Shown piece by piece: positions 32,444 to 39,590 of a stretch of 45,263 bases of DNA. A program made the position numbers and the translations under genes. The stretch is from an uncultured Bacteroidales bacterium (lineage in GTDB: Bacteria; Bacteroidota; Bacteroidia; Bacteroidales; UBA11471). The stretch is taken from contig CANQAM010000018.1 in assembly GCA_947589325.1 (NCBI GenBank), positions 1 through 45,263 of the forward strand, in the 5' to 3' direction. The notes beneath the pieces were generated by a model. The model saw only the letters and a program-made list of their open reading frames with translations. It made no database searches and had not been told where the DNA came from. The stretch's first letter is position 1; each line of letters opens with the position of its first letter.

Positions 32444-33580
32444 TTAATTGAACAAAGATATGTAGGAGTTGAAAACGAACAGGCGATTTCGGCTTTGTCC
32501 TGTCATTTCGGTTAAAATAGAATCTTTCTGCATCAACTTTACTAAGTCATTGGCAGATTTATAAGTAACTTGGCAGATTTTGGCTGCCTGTTCGATTGTA
32601 ATAAACGGATTTTCAAATAACGCATGAAGCAATATAATTGCGTTTCTACTTCTTTTCCCATACGTCTGTTGAAATAACTGTTCTAATTTTTCTTTCAGTT
32701 GAATAATCGAAGATAACGTTTCCACTGCTTTTTGAGATGTTTGCTCGATGCCCACTAAAAAGTATTTAATCCACTGCAAGAGATCGTTTTTTACCCGAGT
32801 ATTGTTCAAATTGTCATAATATAAGTCCCTGCGTTGCTCAAAATACGAGGAAAGATAAAGAAGCGGTTTGTCTAAGATATGTTCTTTGACGAGAAACAGA
32901 GTTATCAGTAATCGACCGATACGTCCATTACCATCTAAAAAAGGGTGAATTGTTTCAAATTGATAGTGGGCTATGGCAATTTTTATTAGAGCCGGAATAT
33001 CTGACTCTTCATTATTGAGGAATTTTTCCAAATCGCTCATTAATTCTTCCACATATTGATGCGAGGGAGGAATAAATTTTGCGTCGGCAAGAGAAATTCC
33101 TCCTATCCAATTTTGACTCTTTCGATATTCACCGGGGAGTTTGTGTTCTCCTCTCACGCTGTTCAATAATTCTTTATGGATCAATTTGATGAGTCGGGAG
33201 GAGATAGGAAGCTGTTGCAATTTTTCTATGGCACTATTTATTGCTTTGATATAATTTGTTACTTCTTTCCAATCATTACGGCGTTCTGGTTGTATTTCGG
33301 TTGCCGGTAAGAACGCTTCGTCCATTCGTGTTTGAGTACCTTCAATACGGCTGGAAACAACAGCTTCTTTGACAACGTGTAATTGAATAAACAAATCGAT
33401 ATTGGGAACTAATCGTGAAAAAGAATTTAGTTCGCCCAATTTAATAGAGGCTTTTTCCAATAGCTTGTTAATGCTCGGATCTTTCCAACACCATTGATTA
33501 TTTATCGTTTCAGGAATAAAATACTTATATCCATATCCCGATTCATAGCGTCCGGCATTGAATTTTTCTATTTCTTTCAT
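32444..33580 (-). CDS. Fic-domain protein (probable AMPylator)
   Basis: A 378-residue Fic protein. The active-site loop HPFLDGNGRIGR (residues 212-223) matches HxFx(D/E)GNGRxxR exactly. An N-terminal inhibitory helix carries SSRIEG (residues 76-81), in which Glu80 should block ATP, making this a class II Fic (self-inhibited by its N-terminal part). A winged-helix-like C-terminal region (about 310-375) may bind DNA or partners. Fic enzymes usually add AMP to proteins; the target is unknown. The gene is much AT-richer than its neighbours, suggesting horizontal gain. Confidence 0.92.
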   Translation of the reverse strand: MKEIEKFNAGRYESGYGYKYFIPETINNQWCWKDPSINKLLEKASIKLGELNSFSRLVPNIDLFIQLHVVKEAVVSSRIEGTQTRMDEAFLPATEIQPERRNDWKEVTNYIKAINSAIEKLQQLPISSRLIKLIHKELLNSVRGEHKLPGEYRKSQNWIGGISLADAKFIPPSHQYVEELMSDLEKFLNNEESDIPALIKIAIAHYQFETIHPFLDGNGRIGRLLITLFLVKEHILDKPLLYLSSYFEQRRDLYYDNLNNTRVKNDLLQWIKYFLVGIEQTSQKAVETLSSIIQLKEKLEQLFQQTYGKRSRNAIILLHALFENPFITIEQAAKICQVTYKSANDLVKLMQKDSILTEMTGQSRNRLFVFNSYISLFN

Positions 33581-33602
33581 ATAATCCTTATTTTCTTAGG
33601 TA

Positions 33603-33610
33603 CAAAAATA
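33603..33610 (-). promoter_or_regulatory. -7 element for the Fic gene
   Basis: On the minus strand TATTTTTG, 23 bases upstream of the ATG at 33580. The background is very AT-rich, so this is a weak call. Confidence 0.4.
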
Positions 33611-33807
33611 CAATAAAAATATTCTTATTATACTTTAATCGCGGAAAATAAAATAAGAAAATTCATATTTTACTTTTGCGTCTAAAAACAAATTTGTTCT
33701 TGCTGCATGAAATTAATTTTTATATTTTCTTTTTAATGTGCATTGATTTAGCTATTTACATCGTTTTTGAGATGCAAATACAGGAAGAAGATTTGCCGTC
33801 ATGGAGA

Positions 33808-34875
33808 TTATGAGAGAGGCAGACCGTCGAGGAGTTTCATGTAGAGAGTTATGGCTTCGCGGATTTCTTCTTTGACGATGTATTCGTCGGCGGTATGCGA
33901 GCGTTCCGAGCTGCCCGGCCCAATCTTCACCGTAGTGAAGGGCATTAGCGCCTGATCGGAGAGCGTGGGCGAGCCGAAGGGTTCGAGTCCCAGCATGGCG
34001 GCGCGCTGCATGAAAGGGTGGTCGCGGTCGATGCGCGACGAGTTGAGACGGAACGAGCGCGGGGTGATGTCGCAGGCTATGGCGTCGCGCAGCAGCACGA
34101 AGGCTTCTTCGTTGCGGTAGAGTTCATTGGTGCGCACATCGACCACAAATTCGCAGCGGTCGGGCACGACATTGTGCTGCGTCCCCGCCTTTATCTGGGT
34201 AACGGTGAGTTTCACGGGGCCCAGCATTTTCGATACTTTCGGGAAAGAGAAGTTTCGGAATTCCTCGATAACGGGCAGCGCTTCGTAAATGGCGTTTACT
34301 CCCTCGCTGCGGGCGGCATGCCCCGCTTTTCCGTGTACCACGCAGTCGAGCACCATCAAGCCTTTTTCTCCGATAGCGGGACGCATACCCGTAGGTTCGC
34401 CTACTACGCCGAAAGTAATGGGAGGCAGCTCTTTCAGGGCGAGGGCGACGCCTTTTTCGCCCGACACCTCCTCTTCGGCGCTTGCTAAAAAAATAAGGTT
34501 ATAGGGTTGCAGGCGGTACGACAGAGCCATGAACACGTGCAGCAGCGAAACCAGCGAAGCACCGGCGTCGTTGCTTCCCAAGCCGTAGATGCGACCGTCT
34601 TCTTCGCGTGCTTCAAAGGCGCGACCCTGCCACCCTTCGACCGGCCGCACGGTGTCGTGATGCGAATTGAGCAACAGGGTGGGGCGTGTCATTTCATATC
34701 CCGACGCCATTGCCCATACATTGTTGCCTGTGCGGTGCGGTTCGAATCCGTTTTTGTGCAGGTAGTCAGCTATGATGTCGGCGGTCGCTCCTTCGTCCCG
34801 ACTGACGGAGGGGGTTTCTATCAGTTTTCGGAGCAGGTCTGTCGCCGGATAAAAAAGGTCGTTTGCGTCGGTCAT
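33808..34875 (-). CDS. M20 metallopeptidase-family deacylase, ArgE-like
   Basis: A 355-residue enzyme of the M20 family. All metal ligands can be seen: His72/Asp74 in NSHHDTV, Asp103 in GSNDAGAS, the catalytic Glu134 with Glu135 in ASAEEEVSG, Glu160 in VGEPTG, and a C-terminal His in SERSHTADEY. The likeliest role is removing the acyl group from N-acyl-ornithine in arginine synthesis, which would complete the pathway of the arg operon; in Bacteroides the counterpart is thought to act on N-succinyl-ornithine. Succinyl-diaminopimelate or dipeptide substrates are alternatives. It starts 10 bases after the meaB stop. Confidence 0.82.
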   Translation of the reverse strand: MTDANDLFYPATDLLRKLIETPSVSRDEGATADIIADYLHKNGFEPHRTGNNVWAMASGYEMTRPTLLLNSHHDTVRPVEGWQGRAFEAREEDGRIYGLGSNDAGASLVSLLHVFMALSYRLQPYNLIFLASAEEEVSGEKGVALALKELPPITFGVVGEPTGMRPAIGEKGLMVLDCVVHGKAGHAARSEGVNAIYEALPVIEEFRNFSFPKVSKMLGPVKLTVTQIKAGTQHNVVPDRCEFVVDVRTNELYRNEEAFVLLRDAIACDITPRSFRLNSSRIDRDHPFMQRAAMLGLEPFGSPTLSDQALMPFTTVKIGPGSSERSHTADEYIVKEEIREAITLYMKLLDGLPLS

Positions 34876-34885
34876 GCCTCTGTAT

Positions 34886-35980
34886 TTATTTATTTTCGAA
34901 GTAGCTGTCGAGTATTTCTTGGGCGGCGAGGAACGGACTTTGTTCGGAACGGAGCACCAATTCTTCTTTTTCAGCCAGCAAACGGGCGATGTGCGGGTTG
35001 CGGTAGAAGTGCGCCCGCAATTGTTCGTCTATCGTTTCGCTCATCCAGTATTTCGACTGTTCCACGCGCTTGCGGTCGAAGTAGCCGTTTTTCTTTACGA
35101 AAGCGATGTAGTCGTCTATCATTTTCCACACTTCGCCGATGCCTATTTCGTAGTAGCCCGAATAGGTAAGCACCTGCGGCTGCCAGCCCGACGGCGGCAT
35201 GGGAAAGAGGTGCAGCGCGTTGCGGAAATGCGCCTGTGCGAGTTTGGCTTTTTCGATGTTGTTGCCGTCGGCTTTGTTGATGACGATGCCGTCGGCCATC
35301 TCCATGATGCCGCGCTTGATGCCCTGCAATTCGTCGCCCGTGCCCGCTAACTGTATGAGCAGGAAGAAATCGACCATCGAATGTACGGCGGTTTCCGACT
35401 GCCCTACGCCCACCGTTTCCACGAAAATGGTATCGAAGCCGGCTGCTTCGCAGAGGATAATCGTTTCGCGCGTTTTGCGCGCCACCCCGCCCAGTGAACC
35501 TGCCGAAGGCGAAGGGCGTATGAATGCCTCTTTCTGCTGCGAGAGGCGCTCCATGCGGGTTTTGTCGCCCAAGATGCTCCCTTTCGAACGTTCGCTGCTG
35601 GGGTCGATTGCCAGCACCGCCAACTTGCCGCCGCGTTGCAGTACGTGCAGTCCAAAAGCGTCGATAGAGGTGCTTTTTCCCGAGCCGGGTACGCCGGTGA
35701 TGCCTATCCGCACCGATTTTCCCGCGTATGGCAGGCATTTGGCAATGACCTCCTGCGCCACGCTCTGATGTTCGGCGAGTTGGCTTTCTATCAGTGTTAC
35801 CGCCTGACTCAGCACGGTGATGTTGCCTTTGCGTATCTGCTCCACGTATTCGGCGGCGGAATACTCCTGCCTCCGGCACTTCATGCGGGCTGCCAGATAG
35901 GGATTGACCGAAGGGGGCTGGCTCACGCCTTTATTGACGGATAGTCCGGCATATTTGTCGCTGTTCTCGATGTGTTCCAT
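34886..35980 (-). CDS. meaB: MeaB-family GTPase, methylmalonyl-CoA mutase chaperone
   Basis: A 364-residue G3E-type GTPase that protects and reloads adenosylcobalamin in methylmalonyl-CoA mutase. The Walker A motif GVPGSGKS is at residues 96-103, the switch region is in TVGVGQSE, and NKADG is the base-recognition motif. It has about 30 extra N-terminal residues before the core. The mutase itself is not in the window. It lies 12 bases after the DUF1573 gene. Confidence 0.92.
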   Translation of the reverse strand: MEHIENSDKYAGLSVNKGVSQPPSVNPYLAARMKCRRQEYSAAEYVEQIRKGNITVLSQAVTLIESQLAEHQSVAQEVIAKCLPYAGKSVRIGITGVPGSGKSTSIDAFGLHVLQRGGKLAVLAIDPSSERSKGSILGDKTRMERLSQQKEAFIRPSPSAGSLGGVARKTRETIILCEAAGFDTIFVETVGVGQSETAVHSMVDFFLLIQLAGTGDELQGIKRGIMEMADGIVINKADGNNIEKAKLAQAHFRNALHLFPMPPSGWQPQVLTYSGYYEIGIGEVWKMIDDYIAFVKKNGYFDRKRVEQSKYWMSETIDEQLRAHFYRNPHIARLLAEKEELVLRSEQSPFLAAQEILDSYFENK

Positions 35981-35992
35981 GCGGGTAGTATT

Positions 35993-36430
35993 TTATCGCA
36001 GAGTAGCTGCCGGTTGTTCGTCGTCGCTGTTCGAACGGTTTTCGGGTTGCACGACACCCCGTATTTGCAGGACGGTGCGGTCGGGTTTCGTGTTGGTATA
36101 GACGTAAATGTTTTTGACAAATTCGCCCGGCCTCCCTTTGGCTTTGTAGACGACTTTTATTTCCGCCGTATCGTTCGGGGCAATGGGATTGTTCGGATAG
36201 CTCGGCACCGTGCAGCCGCAGGAGGCTTGCGCCCGAATGATGACCAGCGGCGATTTGCCGGTGTTTACGAAACGGAATGTGCACGCGGCATCGCCATTTT
36301 TTTCGTATATCGTGCCGAAGTCGTGCACCAGCTTTTCAAATTCGATTTTTGTCGATTTGCGTTCTGCCTCTACGGGCACGCATATCCATGCAGCCAGCAG
36401 ACAAAAGAGAATAGTCGATTTGCGTATCAT
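35993..36430 (-). CDS. DUF1573 exported protein
   Basis: A 145-residue protein with a signal peptide (about residues 1-22) and one DUF1573 (ASH-like immunoglobulin) domain. The signature HDFGTIYEKNGDAACTFRF leads to QASCGCTVPSYP. It probably acts in the periplasm; function unknown. A -7 box is upstream and meaB follows at 12 bases, so DUF1573-meaB-M20 form one probable operon. Confidence 0.85.
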   Translation of the reverse strand: MIRKSTILFCLLAAWICVPVEAERKSTKIEFEKLVHDFGTIYEKNGDAACTFRFVNTGKSPLVIIRAQASCGCTVPSYPNNPIAPNDTAEIKVVYKAKGRPGEFVKNIYVYTNTKPDRTVLQIRGVVQPENRSNSDDEQPAATLR

Positions 36431-36459
36431 GGCGGTATCCGTTTTTGAAATAGTTTTTA

Positions 36460-36467
36460 CAAAAATA
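36460..36467 (-). promoter_or_regulatory. -7 element for the DUF1573-meaB-M20 operon
   Basis: On the minus strand TATTTTTG, 30 bases upstream of the DUF1573 ATG. Confidence 0.45.
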
Positions 36468-36520
36468 CAATTTTCTTTTTATTTCGTTCATCGTCGCTCG
36501 GAATAATTGCAGGGGAGAGG

Positions 36521-37579
36521 TTACAGCCCGAACATGTCGCGGTAAAGGTCGAGGGCGATGTATATTTCGTCGCGCGTGGCGGTCTGGTCGATGATTACCT
36601 GCCCGATGTCCGACAAGAGGGTGAAGTTCACCGTGTCGGCATTGTTTTTCTTGTCGTGTGTCATGCGTTCGTACAGGTATTCGTAGTCGTTGCAGGTGAT
36701 GGCGAACACACCGTAATTGCTCCGCACGTATTCGGCGAAACGGCGCAGGGTGTCGAGCGGGAATTGCAGTTTCCGGTGCGATAGCAGCAGTTCGCACACT
36801 AACCCCCACGCCACGGCATAGCCGTGCTGCACCGGACGTTTGCGTTGCAGCGAAAGGCTCTCGAATGCGTGTCCCACCGTGTGCCCGAGATTGAGCGATT
36901 TGCGGATATTCACCTCGAAGGGGTCTTCGGCGACGACGTGTTGTTTCACGGCGACGGACTCTTCGAGGCGGGCAAGCATCGCTTCGCTGTCGGGGCAGGC
37001 AAGGTCGGTGTCGAACAGACGTTCGTAGATTTCGCGCCGGCTGATAAGTCCGTGTTTCAACATTTCGGCAAATCCCGAAAGGAGATGTTCTTTCGAGAGC
37101 GTGCGAAAAAATGCGGTCGAAACAAGGACTGCCTCTGCGGGAGCGAAAGCGCCGATTTCGTTTTTCAATCCGTTGAAGTTGATGCCGGTCTTTCCGCCTA
37201 CCGCCGCATCGACGGCGCCCAGCAGGGTGGTGGGTATGTTGATGTAGCGGATTCCCCGTTTGAACGTGGAGGCGGCGAATCCGCCCAAGTCGGTAACCAT
37301 GCCGCCGCCCAGATTTATCATCAGGGAATGTCGGGTGGCGTGGCGGGTGCTCAGTTCCTGCCATACCGATGCCAGCGATTCGAGCGTCTTGTGGGTGTCG
37401 TCGGGCAGTATGTTGATGCGACGGGCGGAGGCGAGAGCTCGGCTCTCGGAGAGCAGCGGCAGGCAGTGGCGCCCCGTGTTGTCGTCGGTGAGAATGAACA
37501 GACGGTCGTGCGCACAGCCCGCTACGATTTCGTCGAGCGCGGCAGCGATATTTCGGGTGAAAAGAACTTGTTGTGCCAT
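36521..37579 (-). CDS. aroB: 3-dehydroquinate synthase
   Basis: A 352-residue NAD+- and metal-dependent enzyme of the shikimate pathway that turns DAHP into 3-dehydroquinate. NLGGGMVTDLGGFAASTFKRG-type glycine motif (about residues 90-110), PTTLLGAVDAAVGGKTGINF, and the metal-binding Glu and His residues further on (LNLGHTVGHAFE) are all present. I chose the ATG at 37579; a TTG three codons upstream would overlap the HAD gene stop. It follows the HAD gene by 5 bases. Confidence 0.95.
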   Translation of the reverse strand: MAQQVLFTRNIAAALDEIVAGCAHDRLFILTDDNTGRHCLPLLSESRALASARRINILPDDTHKTLESLASVWQELSTRHATRHSLMINLGGGMVTDLGGFAASTFKRGIRYINIPTTLLGAVDAAVGGKTGINFNGLKNEIGAFAPAEAVLVSTAFFRTLSKEHLLSGFAEMLKHGLISRREIYERLFDTDLACPDSEAMLARLEESVAVKQHVVAEDPFEVNIRKSLNLGHTVGHAFESLSLQRKRPVQHGYAVAWGLVCELLLSHRKLQFPLDTLRRFAEYVRSNYGVFAITCNDYEYLYERMTHDKKNNADTVNFTLLSDIGQVIIDQTATRDEIYIALDLYRDMFGL

Positions 37580-37584
37580 ATCGT

Positions 37585-38319
37585 TCAATGGTTGAGATTA
37601 CGGTATATCGTATCGAAGTCGGCTGCCAGCGTCGTCATGTCGGGCAGGAGCATATCGGCGCCGGCGTCGAGCAGCACCTTGTCGGCGAGCGGACCCGTAT
37701 TGACGGCAATGGTAAAAATGTGCGCCGCCGTACCGGCTTCCACGCCGAGCGGGGCATTCTCCACCACGAGAGCCTGCCAAGCCTCCACGCCGGCTTTTTT
37801 CAAGCCCATCAGATAGGGTTCGGGGTGGGGTTTGCCGTATTTCACGTCGAACGCCGTAACCATCGTTTGCGGTGAAAAAATGTCGGGGTAGTCGCGGTTC
37901 AGCTTTCCGAGCAGCGACTGTTGTCCCGAGCCGGTAACTAGCACGGGGATAAGTCCGTGCGCTTTCACTTCGCGCAGAAAGTCGGCTGCGCCCGGCATGG
38001 GTCGGGCAACACCTTTGGCTGCGAACAGTTCGGTTTTGTGGCGGTATATCGACTCTTTCTCGGCGTCGGTGGCATCGCGCCCGTATTCGCGATTGAAAAT
38101 CAGGTCGATGGTCGAAGCGCCTGTGCGCCCTTCGTACATGAAAAATTCTTCGCGCGTACAGGGTATGCCTATCGAGGCGATGGCTTCGTACCATGCGGCA
38201 GCGTGGTAGGGCATCGAGTCGTAGAGTACGCCGTCCATGTCGATGAGCACCGCCCGCAGGTCGATTCGGGAAAATCCTGTTTTTGCTAAATATGCCGATT
38301 TCTTGTTTTGCATAGCCAT
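37585..38319 (-). CDS. HAD-superfamily phosphatase, beta-phosphoglucomutase-like
   Basis: A 244-residue HAD hydrolase. Motif I is DMDGVLYDS (Asp27, Asp29), motif II VTGSGQ, motif III KPHPEPYL, and motif IV reads VVENAPLGV, with Asn where most relatives have a second acidic residue (VEDAP). The cap region between motifs I and II puts it with beta-phosphoglucomutases and sugar phosphatases; the substrate is unknown. It is probably cotranscribed with aroB. Confidence 0.85.
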   Translation of the reverse strand: MAMQNKKSAYLAKTGFSRIDLRAVLIDMDGVLYDSMPYHAAAWYEAIASIGIPCTREEFFMYEGRTGASTIDLIFNREYGRDATDAEKESIYRHKTELFAAKGVARPMPGAADFLREVKAHGLIPVLVTGSGQQSLLGKLNRDYPDIFSPQTMVTAFDVKYGKPHPEPYLMGLKKAGVEAWQALVVENAPLGVEAGTAAHIFTIAVNTGPLADKVLLDAGADMLLPDMTTLAADFDTIYRNLNH

Positions 38320-38328
38320 AATTCAAGA

Positions 38329-38336
38329 CAAAAGTA
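38329..38336 (-). promoter_or_regulatory. -7 element for the HAD-aroB operon
   Basis: On the minus strand TACTTTTG, ten bases upstream of the ATG at 38319, a very short leader. The second ATG at 38313 is an alternative start. Confidence 0.45.
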
Positions 38337-38387
38337 CAAACTATTTGCCACACGTCGGAAAAAAGCGGATAAAAAAGAAAAATTTTC

Positions 38388-38395
38388 TATATTTG
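38388..38395 (+). promoter_or_regulatory. -7 element for the alpha/beta hydrolase gene
   Basis: TATATTTG, a full TAnnTTTG match, 22 bases upstream of the ATG at 38417. Confidence 0.55.
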
Positions 38396-38416
38396 TATTC
38401 TTAATGCAAGTTTGCC

Positions 38417-39577
38417 ATGAAACGGAAAATTGTCGTCTTGTCGCTGTTCATTGCCTCTGCCTTGTGCCTGTCGGCGCAGAAGAAAACGGAGGGGCGTTAC
38501 GAACTGATAAAAAACATGCCGGTCTATTACGAAACCCTGCGCAGTGAATTGACCTTTCCCGACGCATGGGGCAATTCGCGAATAAAGTCGTTCCCGAAAT
38601 GGCGTAGGGAGGCGCGGAAAATTCTTACGGAGTGTTTGCAGCGCGCCCCGCGTCCGTCCGACGATTTCGATTACAAGGTTGTCGCCACCGAACAGCGCGA
38701 CGGCTATCGCGCCGAGAAAATAGAGTTCAATATCTCTGCCTACACCCGCATACCCGCCTACCTGCTCGTGCCCGACGGCGAGGGCCCGTTTCCCGCATTG
38801 GTGGTGCTGCACGACCACGGGGCGCATTTCTCGATAGGCAAAGAGAAGAATGTGCGTCCCTTCGGGGTCGATGATGCCGTGATGCAGGACGCCTGCCGCT
38901 GGGCGGAAAATTGTTACGAAGGCGTGTTCGTGGGCGATTTTTTTGCCGCGCATGGCTATGTCGTGTTGGCAATCGATGCTTTCTTTTGGGGCGAACGGGG
39001 ACGTCAGGACGGCGTGAAATATGAAGCGCAGGAAGCCGTGTCCGCCAATTTTCTGCAAATGGGCATGAGCTGGTGCGGCTATATTACATACGACGACGTG
39101 GCGAGTGTCGATTTTCTGGCGACGCTGCCGTTCGTCGATGCCAAGTCTATCGGTGCAGTAGGCTTTTCGATGGGGGCGCATCGGGCATGGATGCTCTCCG
39201 CCATGACCGACAAGGTATATGCCACCGCCGCCATTTGCTGGCTCAACACGTCGGAATACCTGCTCTCCGTGAACAACAACCAGAGCAAGGGACAGTCGGC
39301 TTATTCGATGATAGTGCCCGAGCTGCGCAACCACCTCGACTATCCTCACGTGGCGTCGATTATCTGCCCGAAACCGTTTCTGATGTTCAACGGCGCATAC
39401 GACAAACTTTTCCCCGTGCAGGGCACGCGCGATGCATTCGATATTCTCGAAAAGACGTGGCAGAGCCAACACGTCGCCGACCGGCTGCAAACCAAAATCT
39501 GGGACACGCCGCACACCTTCAACCGTGCCATGCAGGCGGAAGTGCTGCAATTCCTCGACAAGCATCTGAAACATTAA
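38417..39577 (+). CDS. Secreted alpha/beta hydrolase, acetyl-xylan-esterase/dienelactone-hydrolase-like
   Basis: A 386-residue exported hydrolase with a signal peptide (about residues 1-20, ending CLSAQ). The nucleophile is Ser251 in GFSMGAHR; the acid is probably Asp in NGAYDKLFP (about 329) and the His in DTPHTFN (about 365). HDHGAHF near residue 135 probably forms the oxyanion hole. It may remove acyl groups from dietary or surface glycans; the substrate cannot be told. priA begins 13 bases after its stop. Confidence 0.82.
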   Translation: MKRKIVVLSLFIASALCLSAQKKTEGRYELIKNMPVYYETLRSELTFPDAWGNSRIKSFPKWRREARKILTECLQRAPRPSDDFDYKVVATEQRDGYRAEKIEFNISAYTRIPAYLLVPDGEGPFPALVVLHDHGAHFSIGKEKNVRPFGVDDAVMQDACRWAENCYEGVFVGDFFAAHGYVVLAIDAFFWGERGRQDGVKYEAQEAVSANFLQMGMSWCGYITYDDVASVDFLATLPFVDAKSIGAVGFSMGAHRAWMLSAMTDKVYATAAICWLNTSEYLLSVNNNQSKGQSAYSMIVPELRNHLDYPHVASIICPKPFLMFNGAYDKLFPVQGTRDAFDILEKTWQSQHVADRLQTKIWDTPHTFNRAMQAEVLQFLDKHLKH

Positions 39578-39590
39578 TCCCGCTCGCGAT

